Positions 21,803-32,571 of a stretch of DNA of 64,000 nucleotides are shown piece after piece; position 1 is the stretch's first letter, and each line of letters begins with the position of its first letter. The stretch spans positions 149,688,288 through 149,752,287 of the forward strand of contig NC_089219.1 of the NCBI RefSeq assembly GCF_963924675.1. The letters run 5' to 3'. Source of the stretch: Phocoena phocoena (Eukaryota > Chordata > Mammalia > Artiodactyla > Phocoenidae). Below the pieces are notes generated by a model. The model had not been told where the DNA came from. It did not search any database and saw only the letters and a program-made list of their open reading frames with translations. The translations under genes were made by a program, and so were the position numbers.

Positions 21803-23188
21803 TTTTTAAGTTCTTATTTTATACTGGAGTATAGCCATTAACAAAGTTGTAATAGTTTCAGGTGCACAGCAAAGTGACTCAGTCATACATATACATGTAC
21901 CCATTCTCCCTCAAAGTCCCCTCCCATCCAGGCTGCCACAGAACATTGAGCAGAGTTCCCTGTGCTATACAGTAGGTCCCTGTTAGTTATCCATTTAAAA
22001 TATAGCAGTGTGTACATGTCGATCCCAAACACCCTAACTATCCCTTCCCCCCATCCTTCTCCCCTGGTAACCAAAAGGTCATTCTCTAAGTCTGTGAGTC
22101 TGTTTCTGTTTTGTAAATAATTTCATTTGTATCATTTCTTTTTAGATTTCCCATACAAGCAATATCATATGATAGTTCTCCTTCTCTGTCTGACTTACTT
22201 CACTCAGTAGGACAATCTCTAGGTCCATCCATGTTGCTGCAAATGGTATTATTTCATTCTTTTTAATGGCTGAGTAATATCCCATTGTATACATGTACCA
22301 CAACTTCTTTATCCATTCCTCTGTCGATAGACATTTAGGCTGCTTCCATGTCTTGGCTATTATAAACAGTGCTGCTATGAACATTGGGGTGCATGTATCC
22401 TTTTGGACCACATTTTTCTCCTGATATATGCCCAGGAGTGGGATTGCAGGGTCATATGGTAGCTCTACTTTTAGTTTTTTAAGGAACCTCCATACTGTTC
22501 TCCATAGTGGCTGTACCAATTTACCTTCCTACCAACAGTGCAGGAGGGTTCCCGCCTCTCCAGCATGTATTGTCTGTGGATTTTTTGATGATAGCCATTT
22601 TGACTGGTGTGAGGTAATATCTCATTGTAGTTTTGATTTACATTTTTCTAATAATTAGTGACGTTGAACATCTTTTCATGTGCCTCTTGGCCATCTGCAT
22701 GTCTTCTTTAGAGAAATGTCTTTTTAGGTCTTCTGCCCATTTTTTGATTGGGTTGTTTGTTTGTTTTGATGATATTAAGCTGCATAAGCGTTTGTAAGTT
22801 TTAGAGACTAATCCCTTGTTGGTCACATCATTTGCAAATATTTTCTCCCAATCTGTGTGTTGTCTTTTCATTTTGTTTATGGTTTCCTTTGCTGTGCAAA
22901 AGCTTTTGAGTTTAATTAGGTCCCATTTGTTTATTTTTGCTTTTGTTTCCATTACTCTGGGAGATAGATCGAAAAAGATATTGCTGCAATTTACGTCAGA
23001 GAGCGTTCTGTCTATGTTTTCCTCTAGGAGTTTTATAGTGTCCGGTCTCACATTTAGGTCTTTAATCCATTTCGAGCTTATTTTTGTGTATGGTGTTAAG
23101 GACTGATCTAATTTCACTTTTTTTTTTTGCATGTAGCTGTCCAGTTTTCCCAGCACTATTTGTTGAAGAGACTGTCTTTCGACCAAGA
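21803..23188 (-). mobile_element. 5'-truncated LINE-1, relatively young
   Basis: A minus-strand L1 with 3' UTR (21803-22140) and the ORF2p C-terminal part. Translation gives two blocks on the minus strand (23186-22638 and 22519-22142) in different registers. The second contains CTPMFIAALFIIAKTWKQPK and SEVSQTEKENYHMILLVWEI, typical of the L1 ORF2p C-terminus in cetartiodactyls. The endonuclease and reverse-transcriptase domains are absent. Target duplication ttaagtaattt at 21792-21802 and 23189-23199 marks a target-primed insertion. The frameshift between blocks makes it dead. Confidence 0.95.
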
Positions 23189-23204
23189 TTAAGTAATTTA
23201 ATTC

Positions 23205-23740
23205 ATCTAATCACACGTGGAGTTAAGATTTGGACTGTGTGGTGGGCTTCTATTGTGTTCCCTGTCCAGAACCGACCTCCTTACTTCTTCTGGTAAAAGA
23301 ACTCTCTTTTTTGTGGGGAATCCATTCGAAGTGGTTTGGATGGGACTGTCACTGCTTTTCTTCAGGGACGTGCACAAGACCCTGTCCTGGCCCAATCACA
23401 ATACTTCATGCCCTTGGCCAAAGTAATTGAATCAGGGATGGTCATGTGACCCAAACCCAGACAATCAGATCCTTGTATAGGACTTTTCTGCTAAAACTAT
23501 CGGGGAAGAAGTTTTATTCTTCCTGAGTTACTAATCTGGTAGGATGTGAGCCTTTCACTATCGGTGGCCACCATGCTCACCATAAGGAGAGCACCTGGGA
23601 TAGACGAAGCCCTGATGACATTGTGGACATTCTGAACCCAGCCTTGTCTAACCAGACATATCCTCTAGACTTTTCAGATACGTGAGTCAAAATATTCCCC
23701 TTTCGCTTGATAGTATGAGTTGTGTCACTGTCATACAAAA
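23205..23740 (+). mobile_element. Ancient LTR-like repeat
   Basis: Follows a common placental LTR-type fossil: 'gggactgtcactgcttttct', 'tggcccaatcacaatacttc', 'ggtcatgtgacccaaaccca', 'gaagaagttttattcttcct', 'ctagacttttcagatacgtg' and 'tgagttgtgtcactgtcat'. Non-coding. Family not assigned. Confidence 0.55.
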
Positions 23741-24620
23741 CCTCATGAATATTAGGTGTAATTAGCACCTCCTCCCCATCCTCAAGCTTCATCTCACAAA
23801 GTCAAGGTGTTTGTCAAGGAAGGACTGGGAGCTGGGGAGATCTCCGGCATCTCAACAGGAGTCAGGCTATACAACTTTGTGAGACGCTTCCAGTTCCCAG
23901 ATGCTCTTCTTCTATTACAGCCCCCGCCCCATTTCCCTAGTATTATTTCTGTGTGTTCTGACAGATGTGTCTCTCCCTACTCGTTTATAAAGTTTTGCCT
24001 GTCCCCTTCCTAATGACCTTTGTCTCCATCAATAATCACACACTCCCTAGGGATAGGGAGATTAACCACTTCTAGGTCTTCTTTGTCTCCACCAATTTCT
24101 AGTCCAAGGTTCTCAAGTGTCTGTTATGGAGCCTGGTGGTTTGAGGGTATCTGCGTGTTTGTGGGTGTATGAATGTGTCCTTGGGATACATGACAATGAA
24201 GCTGGAGGGACTGCCAAAAAGCACGTATGCTGCAGACTAGAGAGAGGGAGAGAATAAAGAGCTGAGCAAACAGGACCCCTTGAGATTGCAGAGTCTGAGA
24301 AGCTCTGCTCAGTAACTTGAGCTGGCTTTATGTTATTGTTTATTCAGACTCCATCTCCTACCAAAAGAGGAGCAAGGGAACTTACAACTATTGTTCTTGA
24401 GATACAAACAAGGATGGCATAAATGTGGTGTTTACTTCCTTAACTGTGTGTCCTGCCCTGGCACCAGGCCCACTCAGGGACCCCAAGAGCAGGCTCACCC
24501 TACCAACAACTATGGTCCTCACCAACTGGCCTACCCAGAATCTCTGGCTGGGCTGAGTAGTGAAGGGCTTTTCTTGCTGAAGGCAATCAGTAAATACTGG
24601 AAGAGGTGAGTGTTTCTCCA
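23741..24620. other. Unassigned sequence
   Basis: No recognised repeat or gene. Frames at 23807-24013, 24388-24684(-) and 24391-24609 show no domain and conflict with each other. Confidence 0.35.
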
Positions 24621-25745
24621 AACGTGCAGACACTAACAGAAGACTACAAGGATCATGAGGAATCAGGAAAACATGACACCACAAAAGGAACGAAAAAAAA
24701 GCTGCAGTAACCGGCCCTAAAGAAATGGAGATCTACAAACTGTCTGACAAAGAATTCAAAATAATTATCTTTAAAAATGAAAAGGCAAGTCACAGACTGG
24801 GAGAGAATATTCGCAATTTATGTATCTGACGTAGACTCATGTCCAGAACTTATAATGAAGTTTTACAACTCAATAATAAAAAAAAACCCAATTTTAAAAC
24901 TGGCCAAAGACAAACACTTAACAAAAGAAGAAATACCCAATAAGCACATTAAGAGATTGCCAACATCTATAGTTGTCAGGGAAATACAAATTAAAACCAC
25001 AATGAAACACCACTTCATACCCAATAGAACCATTAAAATATTAAAAATAGATAACATGAAGTGCTGGTGATGATGTGGAGCAATTAGAACGTGTGTACAC
25101 TGCTGGTGGGAGCGTCAAATAGTCCAGCCTCTTGGGAAAAGAGTTCTTCAGTATCTTAAAAACTTAAACATACACCAGTCCTTCAAATATTAGGCATTTG
25201 CCCAAGAGAAATGAAAACCCAAGTTCACACAATAACATATACAAATGTTCACAGCAATTTTATTTGTAATAACCCAAGACTGTAAACAACCTAAACGTCT
25301 ATCAGCAGTTGAATGGATAAACAAATTGTGGTACCTGCAAATAACGGAATACTACTCAGCAAAAAAAAAAAAAAGAAAAACAAAAAGAATGAACTATTGG
25401 CATATACAACCACACGCGTGAATCTCAAAAAAATTACGCTGAGTAAAATGAATCATATACGCAAAAAGTACATATTCTATATTTCCATGTCTATGAAGTT
25501 GGAGAACAGGCAAAATTAATCTGTGGTGCTAGAAATGGGATCAGGTGTTGCCTGGGGTGGAGACAGGGTTTTGACTGTAAAGGTGCACAAGTCTTTCTGT
25601 AGTGATGGAAATGGTCATTTCTTAATTGGAATAATGGTTACGTGACTAGATCTATTTGTCACATCTTATCAAACTTCACACTCTGACTGTGTGCATAATA
25701 TGGTATGCAAATATTCCTCAATGAATAAAATATTCTTTAATCAAA
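24621..25745 (+). mobile_element. Old LINE-1, internally deleted
   Basis: 24621-24775 is L1 ORF1-side sequence ('gaatcaggaaaacatgacac', 'aaagaaatggagatctacaa', 'gacaaagaattcaaaataat'). From about 24776 it jumps to the ORF2 3' part ('cacagactgggagagaatat', 'caacatctatagttgtcagg', 'acactgctggtgggagcgtc', 'cgtctatcagcagttgaatg') and the 3' UTR ending near 25745. A 97-codon frame (24777-25070) is an ORF2p relic. Confidence 0.85.
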
Positions 25746-25994
25746 ACAAGTACAAGGAGGAGGGCGATGGAAGCTCTTACCTCATGCTGCCCCTGTCCTG
25801 CTCTTACTTCTTCAGACAGAACACGGCAGATCTAACAGATGGAGGTGGAGGGGGAGCCTTTGTGACATAGGTCTAGTTTTGGACATCACAGCCCAGGACC
25901 CAAAATGCAGGCGACGAGACAGTCCAGGCATGCTTGGGACACAGTCCTTAACAGAACCCTGAGAAAAGAGTCATTTGCAGGTGCAACAGACACA
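25746..25994. other. Unassigned
   Basis: No recognised feature. Confidence 0.35.
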
Positions 25995-26190
25995 AGTAAA
26001 ATCTACACCGGACTCCAGGTTCTCTGCCCCCACTTACGTGGGCAAGTTATTCAACCTCTGTGTGCCTCAGTTTCCTCATCTGTGAATGGGAAGAGCTCCT
26101 GGGGTTGTCATCAGATTCAATTAATAAACCTCAAGTATTCAGAATAGAGTTCAGCAAAGAGGATAGCGCACAATAAACGTTGGCTGCTCT
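25995..26190 (+). mobile_element. MIR fragment
   Basis: MIR core: 'gtgggcaagttattcaacct', 'ctgtgtgcctcagtttcctc', 'atctgtgaatgggaagagct' and the 3' 'gcacaataaacgttggctgc'. Confidence 0.8.
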
Positions 26191-26350
26191 GGGGACAGTG
26201 GGGGGCCTAAGGTCGCTGGGGTGACTGAGCTCAAGGGGGATGAAGGTGAGGCTGCTGGAGGGGGCCATCCAACCCAGGTATCTCTTGCTGCCTGTGCCAA
26301 AGGTGCTGTGCGTCCCTGGTGTGGGCATGCACCACATACTCTGCGTATCT
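26191..26350. other. Unassigned
   Basis: No recognised feature. Confidence 0.3.
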
Positions 26351-26769
26351 TGGGCTTTCATTTCCTAGGGCCACCATAACAAGGCACCACAATTGGGTAC
26401 CTCAAAACAACAGAAATTTATTTTCTCACAGTCTGGAGGCTAGAAGTCCAAAATCAAGGTGTTGCAGGGCCACACATCCTCCCAAGTCTCTAAGAGAGGG
26501 GGCCCCAGTGTTCCTTTTCTTACAGAAGCATCATTCCAATCTCTGCCTCCATTTCACATAGCCATATTCCCTCTATGTCTCTGTCCAAAGTTTCCTCTTT
26601 GTATAAGGACACCAATCACATTGGATCAGGGCCCACTCTACTCCAGTGTGACCTCAGCTTAACCTGTTTACACTACAGAGACTCTATTTGCAAATAAAGT
26701 CACATTCACAGGTACCCTAGGTTAGGACTGGACGGTATCTTTTAGAGGGACATGGTTCAACCCATAACA
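26351..26769 (-). mobile_element. MaLR LTR (MST/MLT1-like), antisense
   Basis: The antisense pattern is very characteristic: 'agggccaccataacaaggca', 'cagaaatttattttctcaca', 'tctggaggctagaagtccaa', 'aaatcaaggtgttgcagggc', 'tataaggacaccaatcacat', 'gggacatggttcaacccata' followed by ACA. TG and CA ends fit 26351 and 26769. Solitary LTR, non-coding. Confidence 0.85.
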
Positions 26770-27689
26770 CTGGGTCTCTACTCCACCCTGAATGCATATG
26801 TGAGGATGCTCAGTATACACGTGTGTCCAGGCATGTCATCACACTGGTCTGTGCAGTGTCCATCATAGCTGTGTGCGTGTGTGTACACTTCCATGCTCTG
26901 GCTGAGTGGACCCATGTACTGGGGTTCCATGTTCAAGTCTTGGGTTTATGTCAAACATGGGAGTTTCCGGTTTTCTCCCCCACTCTGATCTAAGACTCCT
27001 TACCTGCCCAGAGGCCCCTGCGCTTACAAACAAAAGGAAGCATTTTTAATGACTTTCCACTAGTAAAATGAGTTATTTCCTGACTGCCATATTTCCTCCT
27101 CTAATTATACACCTATGTCCTCCATTGGCTTACTGAGGAGGAAAGACAAAAGGGCCGCAACGCAGGCTGACTCAGGGTGTGCGCACACAAACACACACAC
27201 ACTTTCACAAGAAGCGGATGGGGTGTGGTACCCAAAGCAAGCTGAGGACCCTGGGGGTCTTCTTGACTGAGATAAACATCTGCAAAACTCCCCGGAGCAC
27301 CTCATACCATCAGGGTCTTCTACTCTAGAACTGCATATATATTTTCAGGCACAAACATTAATATCTTTAAATATTCTTTTAACATAAAAACACCAATAAT
27401 AATTCACCCCCCCCAAAAAAAAATTACGGTTGCTGCTGGTTTCTCCACTGGCAAGTGAACCCAGGCAGGGTGAGGGAGTAAATAATAGAGTTCTCCTGCC
27501 GGCCCTCCTGCTGCTGCCCCTGAGAAATGGGGGTTCACAGACTGCATTTGAGGATGGGCCCAGGACAGCTCTGGCAATCACGCTCCCTGGCCTAGAAGTA
27601 ACCGGACAAGGAGACTAAACAATAGATTCTCTGTGCCTCTTTTCAGAGAAACACAGTTTACGAGAGTGAGAAGGAAGTTCGAGACCATA
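26770..27689. other. Unassigned with short (CA)n
   Basis: Mostly unique. A short CA run lies at about 27184-27203. Short minus-strand frames (27105-27305, 27345-27581) have no domain. Confidence 0.4.
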
Positions 27690-27790
27690 TTCCCACCTCC
27701 TCATTTTACGTAAGGGAAGACTGAGGCCTAGGAAGGAATTCAGTGTTGGCTAAGCTCAGGGATCCAGTGTCAGCTGACTCCTTTACAGGA
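27690..27790 (-). mobile_element. Possible MIR fragment, antisense
   Basis: 'cctcctcattttacgtaagg', 'gaagactgaggcctaggaag' match the antisense MIR phrase around 'ccattttacagatgaggaaactgaggcccag'. Short and diverged. Confidence 0.4.
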
Positions 27791-28311
27791 TTCCTTTCCC
27801 CTCACCTCCTGCCTCACCCACTCCATCTCTTTAAGCTTGAGGTGAGGAAGATGGAGAGGGAGGGTGGAGGGAAAGTCCCCGGTCAGGGAAGGTACAGACA
27901 AGAGCCACTGGAGAGCATCTCATAAGGCACAGAAACTCCCTCTCCAGCTGGAGTTTCCTCCGCAGCCCAGACCTCCCTCCCAGAAAGTCCAAGGTGCCCA
28001 CTGCCTGCCTCAGCCTCCTCTGCTGATCTACTTAACCCAGAGACACTACTGCTCCTGTGTTTTGATCGTGCAGGCGTCAGGAGCTTTTTGTCCTATTATT
28101 CACTGCAGGGTGGATGCTGGGTTGTCTCTCCTCATTACAGGCAGCGGCTGGGCTGCCCACCACCTCCCCCAGGGCCACTGGATGATGTCCATCAATAAGT
28201 CAGTAACAGCAACTGGATTTGAGATGCCTTCTGGGGAAAGGGTTTGCACCATTTCAGCTTTCTACAAGCCTCTTTTTAGGAAGAGAGCTGGAGAGGAAAA
28301 CAATAAGCATA
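27791..28311. other. Unassigned unique sequence
   Basis: A 162-codon plus-strand frame (27864-28352) runs across this stretch into the SINE. It has no recognised domain and its end is SINE-derived, so it is not called. Confidence 0.4.
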
Positions 28312-28326
28312 AAAACTATAGAAGTG

Positions 28327-28523
28327 GGCTTCCCTGGTGGCGCAGTGGTTGAGAGTCCGCCTGCCGATGCAGGGGACACGGGTTCGTGCCCCGGTCTGGG
28401 AGGATCCCACATGCCGTGGAGCGGCTAGGCCCGTGAGCCATGGCCGCTGAGCCTGTGCTCCGCAACGGGAGAGGCCACAACAGTGAGAGGCCCGCGTACT
28501 GCAAAAAAAAAATAAAATAAAAT
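28327..28523 (+). mobile_element. CHR-type SINE (short form, internal deletion)
   Basis: Short copy with perfect 15-bp target duplication aaaactatagaagtg (28312-28326 and 28524-28538). Compared with its sister copies it lacks about 15 bases between two 'gagcctg' repeats in the body, the mark of slippage between direct repeats. Confidence 0.97.
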
Positions 28524-28569
28524 AAAACTATAGAAGTGCACATAAAGATGCTAAGAGGCCTGTCTTGTC

Positions 28570-28692
28570 TGCCCAGTTGACTGCGCAGCTTTTGAAGGCA
28601 GGTCCTGCTCTTATGTGCGTGTGTCCGCCAGAGCAGCCAGCATACAGTGAGATGTCACCAGTATTTATTTAACAAGTGGATGCATGAGTGAG
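28570..28692 (+). mobile_element. L2 3' end
   Basis: L2 3'-end pattern 'gaaggcaggtcctgctctta', 'gcatacagtgagatgtcacc', 'atttatttaacaagtggatg'. Confidence 0.55.
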
Positions 28693-28839
28693 CATCTCCT
28701 CCCAAGCCTCAAGCCCATTCCCTCCAAGGATAGAGGAAAAAGAGCACAGAGCTTCATAGCACTTCTAACTGCACAGCATGATGGGATAAATTTTTCTGTT
28801 TACTCACAATCTCCATACATATACACCAGAGGATACAAG

Positions 28840-28945
28840 ATCTATGCAGTCATTTCCTTTTGTTCACAGCTGTATCCTTAGCACCTAGCACAGTGCCCGG
28901 CTCATGGTAGGTCCTCAACCGATGTGTGCAATAAATGAATGAACT
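28840..28945 (+). mobile_element. L2 3' end
   Basis: Clear L2 terminus: 'ttcacagctgtatccttagc', 'acctagcacagtgcccggct', 'catggtaggtcctcaaccga' and 'aataaatgaatgaa'. Confidence 0.85.
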
Positions 28946-29065
28946 GGTGTCAGACCTGTGATCTAATTCCAGCTCAGCCACCAGCTTGCTGAGTAACCTA
29001 GGCCAGTCACTTCCCCTCTTTGGGGCTCAATATTTCCCTCTCTATACTGGGGGCTTTGTACCAAA
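28946..29065 (+). mobile_element. MIR fragment
   Basis: MIR core: 'gatctaattccagctcagcc', 'accagcttgctgagtaacct', 'ggccagtcacttcccctctt'. Confidence 0.65.
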
Positions 29066-30229
29066 AGATCTCCAGTGACGTCACCCTGTCTAGACATTTC
29101 TTGGAGAACATGGAACATCAGTGTCGTCATACAGAGTCATGCTGTAAGTCTTCCAGACCCATGTTCTGTCCCTAGCATCTTTATGGGAACCTCTATCACC
29201 AGGTGCTTTGATAGCCTATGGAGAAGCAGGTGTGATGGGGTTATATAGTAAAACACAGTTATGTGCAGCCAGGGCAAATGTTCTGAGACTAGAGAAAAGA
29301 AATGCTCTTGGATGGAAAGCATGACTTCTGCAAAAGTGGCAAAACCTTTGTGAGTTCATACCTTTATGCCTGAAGTTGCTCTCTTCCCACCAAAATTCCA
29401 GGCACTAAGAGCCCCTCTGGTGGCACTGGATGATGTCCATCAATGGGATGGAGTTGGGAGTTGGGAGAGCATGAAAAGCAGGGGAAGCCCTAAAGAAGCT
29501 GTTTGCCAGCACACAGTCCTGGAAATACAGGTGGAACTGGGCAGGGGCCAGTGACACTTTATGATTAATCTTGAAGTCTCCAAGGAGAGAAAACACATTC
29601 CAAAATGACTGCTCGAGACAAGCACAATGTGGGACCATAGAAAATCAAGGACAACTCAGATTCAGGAATTAGGGGAAGACTCAGCCTGCCTAGGTAGCAA
29701 CGATGAACTTAAAGAGAACTGTATGTAGCGGGGTTCCCTAAGTGGACTAGGGCACACAGTTCTCATTCTATCGTGAGAGTTCACTCTCCTCAGCTAAGCC
29801 TTCCTTGTTGGGTGCCCTTCAGACATTGTTATGACTGGGTGAGTCCATCCTCACCCCCACCTTGCAGAAAGCTTGCCTTTCCAGAATTGTTACTAGGCCA
29901 TATATATTATGTCTGTAGGGTGGGCAAAGGAGTGGGTGGTATCCCCCAGTTTACAGACCCAGGAGGTGGAATTTGAGGGCTGGCCAGACTAGTTCTTACT
30001 TCTAAGTCTTGACGCCCCTGCCGCCTCCTCCCCCTCCCCTGAGCAGCAGAGCTGTTTTGCCAGCGCAGCCTTGCTCAAGGTCAAGGAGCAACCAAGGCCA
30101 GGAGGAGGGAGCGGTGGTTCCCAGCACTGCTGTCACCTGACATTTACTTTATAGGCTGTTGACTCCCAAACAATACCGATTTGCAGGGTACCTTCCGTCT
30201 AGTTTTCCAGTAATCCATTCCCACCAAAC
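29066..30229. other. Unassigned unique sequence
   Basis: No recognised repeat. Lies upstream of the first CpG island. Short frames on both strands (29137-29322, 29366-29554, 29405-29638, 29773-29976) have no domain. Confidence 0.4.
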
Positions 30230-30371
30230 AAACATGCAGGTTCCCCTGGCCCCGCGAGGACCTGGAAAAACACTGCGCTTGGCTGGCCTCCCGGGCTTGG
30301 GTTTGCCTGTCCCCTCGCGGCCAGCGCCGGCCGCGGCTGGACGCAAGTGGCCATGCTCTGGCGCCCAACTT

Positions 30372-30385
30372 CCACTAGAGGGAAA
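30372..30385 (+). promoter_or_regulatory. CTCF-like core motif
   Basis: CCACTAGAGGGAAA matches the CTCF core CCASYAGRKGGCR except A for C after GGG. Inside CpG island 1. Occupancy unknown. Confidence 0.4.
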
Positions 30386-30438
30386 CAGCGGGCCGCAGAA
30401 CCTCCGACCGCGCCCGCCTTTCACGGGCAAGCTCGGCT

Positions 30439-30450
30439 TGCGCCTGCGCA
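30439..30450. promoter_or_regulatory. NRF1-like site
   Basis: TGCGCCTGCGCA matches the NRF1 palindrome YGCGCAYGCGCR with one mismatch, in CpG island 1, the usual setting for functional NRF1 sites. Confidence 0.5.
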
Positions 30451-30984
30451 GACCCAAGGTCGCCTCTGGCCCCGCGCCCGAGCCGGGCTTCCGGCGGCCG
30501 CGGCGGTGGAGGCCGTTGTGGGCCACCCGCCCAACCTGGAGCGGTGGTTCTGCGGTCCCGGGAGAGAACAATGGGCGAGTTTCAGCCCTCCGGGCTGGGC
30601 AGCCTTGTTCCAAGGCCCCAGGGACGCGATAAGAGGCAGCAAGCTGCGGTCGCGCCGGGGATTTAGGAAGAATTCCCAGACGGCTAGGACGCAGCGCTGC
30701 CGCCGCTCCTTTAAATCCCGGCCGATTCCTCGGCCGCCTTTGGCCACAGGGCTGGCCTCTCACTTTCCGGCCGCCCCACGGCCCCTCCTCCGGTCCACCG
30801 ACCGTCCATCTGGCTCCGTGCTGAGCAAGGTCTCCTCAATCTCGTATTTTCAGAAGTCGCACAGACCCGGGAGGACCGTGGCGTGGGCAGAGGCCACCCG
30901 GAACGTCCAGTGTACAAAGAGCTCCAGGAATGGGCCTGTGGGCCAGTTGCGCTTACTGCTTCAAAAGTTCCAAGGTCGGCGCAG

Positions 30985-31075
30985 GAAACGATTTCAGGGA
31001 TTAGCTAGACACCGATGAGAAAACTGAGAAAGTACACTGTCCAAGGTTACGGAGTTTGCTAGCGAGGAGCAAAAT
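30985..31075 (-). mobile_element. MIR fragment, antisense
   Basis: 'accgatgagaaaactgagaa', 'ctgtccaaggttacggagtt', 'tgctagcgaggagcaaaatc' match antisense MIR ('gatgaggaaactgag...ccaaggtcacacagctagta'). Confidence 0.55.
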
Positions 31076-31500
31076 CAAACCATGTCACTCCCCTCCTTGG
31101 GACCCTGTTATGGTTCCTCTAGCTCTTGGGAGAAAATTGGAGCTCAAGGCCCTGCATCATCTGCCCCTGCTTACTCCCCAACATACCCCCCTCTCTTCTC
31201 CTTCTCCATCTTTTGGCTTTGGCAAGCTCCATCTCTGCAGGCTAACTCCTACTTGTCTTCAGGTTCTCGGTTCACACACGATTTCCTCTGCAAAGCTTTC
31301 CAGGCCTTCCCTGTACCTCTCACGTAGAACCCTATCCAATAGTGTGTTCAGATATCCCATGCAGAACCTCCCTGCCTGTTTACCCAGAGTCCCCATTCTC
31401 CCCTCAGACTGTGAAAGCCCCCACCAGCATCTAAACCAGTCCTGGGCCCATGATAGGGACTCCATAAATACATATATATGAGTGAATGAATGGGTCAGAG
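31076..31500 (+). mobile_element. L2 (LINE2) 3' region
   Basis: Long L2 3' stretch: 'ccatgtcactcccctccttg', 'aaggccctgcatcatctgcc', 'aggctaactcctacttgtct', 'gctttccaggccttccctgt', 'ggactccataaatacatata', ending 'gagtgaatgaatggg'. Non-coding remains of the ORF2 end and UTR. Confidence 0.8.
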
Positions 31501-32254
31501 CCAGCCCATCTAGTTTCTGGACCTGTGTACTTTTCAACATATTGCCCACTGGCCCTTTTCTTCTTATAACTAAAATAAGATTTATGGCATGGAAGCACCT
31601 ATGCTAGATGGCAAACATGGGGAAACCAAGTCTCAGAATGAGAGCCAATTCTTGGAAGAATATTGTGTTTCTTGCTTCTGCAGCCAAGGAGTAATTTTCA
31701 ACGTGGTGTTTTCCCTATTACTGCACTCTGGGTGGTAATTTCTAACAAGTTATTTTTGTTATCTCACTCAGAGAAATGACCTCACCAAACAGATTTCAAA
31801 CCATGTTCCTAGAATCTGACAGTGCTTGAGGGGCTCCATGTGCCCACTTCAATCAGAGCAGCACCATTTTTATTATTTTTTCTTTTTTCAGGTAGTACTT
31901 GTGGAAAAGAAAAGAAGCCAAGGTTTCTATTAATGCTTTAAGAATGTTTAGGAATCTACAGCACCAAAGGATTGCAAAGTAGAGCTGCTGAAGAGCCGTG
32001 AACAATTGTTAGCAGCTGATCATTTCAAAGGGCTGTAGCCTCCATTCCCAGTGAAGCACATATTACAACTTGCCAACCTACTGAGCTTTTGCCCTTTTCT
32101 TTTATATGGAGTCTATGTTTGCTGTTCTTTATTATTTCTTCTTCCCTGATAGCAGGGAATCTGATGTTAAATGGATACAGTAAGGAACTGAGAGGTAGTT
32201 TTTTCAAAGTTTGTCACATCTATAGGAAAAGTTGCTATGTTACTTCTCAATTGA
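31501..32254. other. Unassigned sequence
   Basis: AT-moderate, no recognised repeat or gene. Confidence 0.35.
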
Positions 32255-32268
32255 AGAAGAGAGAGTTG

Positions 32269-32459
32269 GGGCTTCCCTGGTGGCGCAGTGGTTGGGAGTC
32301 CGCCTGCCGATGCAGGGGACATGGGTTCGTGTCCCGGTCCGGGAAGATCCCACATGCCGCGGCAGCGGCTGGGCCCGTGAGCCATGGCCGCTGAGCCTGC
32401 GTGTCCGGAGCCTGTGCTCCACAACGGGAGAGGCCACAGCAGTGAGAGGCCCGCGTATC

Positions 32460-32490
<31 letters not shown>
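32269..32490 (+). mobile_element. CHR-type SINE (short form)
   Basis: Complete short copy with a poly-A tail of nearly 30 bases, suggesting a fairly recent insertion. Target duplication agaagagagagttg at 32255-32268 and 32490-32503. Confidence 0.97.
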
Positions 32491-32492
<2 letters not shown>

Positions 32493-32571
32493 AGAGAGAG
32501 TTGAACATTTTATATTTCTCCAGAAAAAGGTTTTTGTTGTCTGAGGCCCTAGTTTGTGTTTTTTTTTCCCC

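Larger units (their letters stand above)
30230..30980. promoter_or_regulatory. CpG island 1
   Basis: About 0.75 kb of GC-rich DNA with unusually many CpG dinucleotides for this window, starting near 'cccgcgaggacc' and fading after 'ggtcggcgcaggaaacg'. No TATA box. It holds an NRF1-like TGCGCCTGCGCA and a CTCF-like core. Both strands have long frames (204 aa minus, 223 aa plus), the normal result of few stops in CpG-rich DNA; neither shows a domain. CpG islands usually mark promoters, so this is a candidate start for an unseen transcript of unknown direction. Confidence 0.8.

Noticed and set aside
22142..23186. Functional reverse-transcriptase gene
   Set aside because: Only the C-terminal part of L1 ORF2p is present, in two registers. 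Endonuclease and reverse-transcriptase domains are missing.
30149..31018. Open frames of 204 aa (minus) and 223 aa (plus) in CpG island 1
   Set aside because: They overlap on opposite strands, are rich in Arg/Pro/Ala/Gly as expected from GC-rich DNA, and show no domain or splice context.
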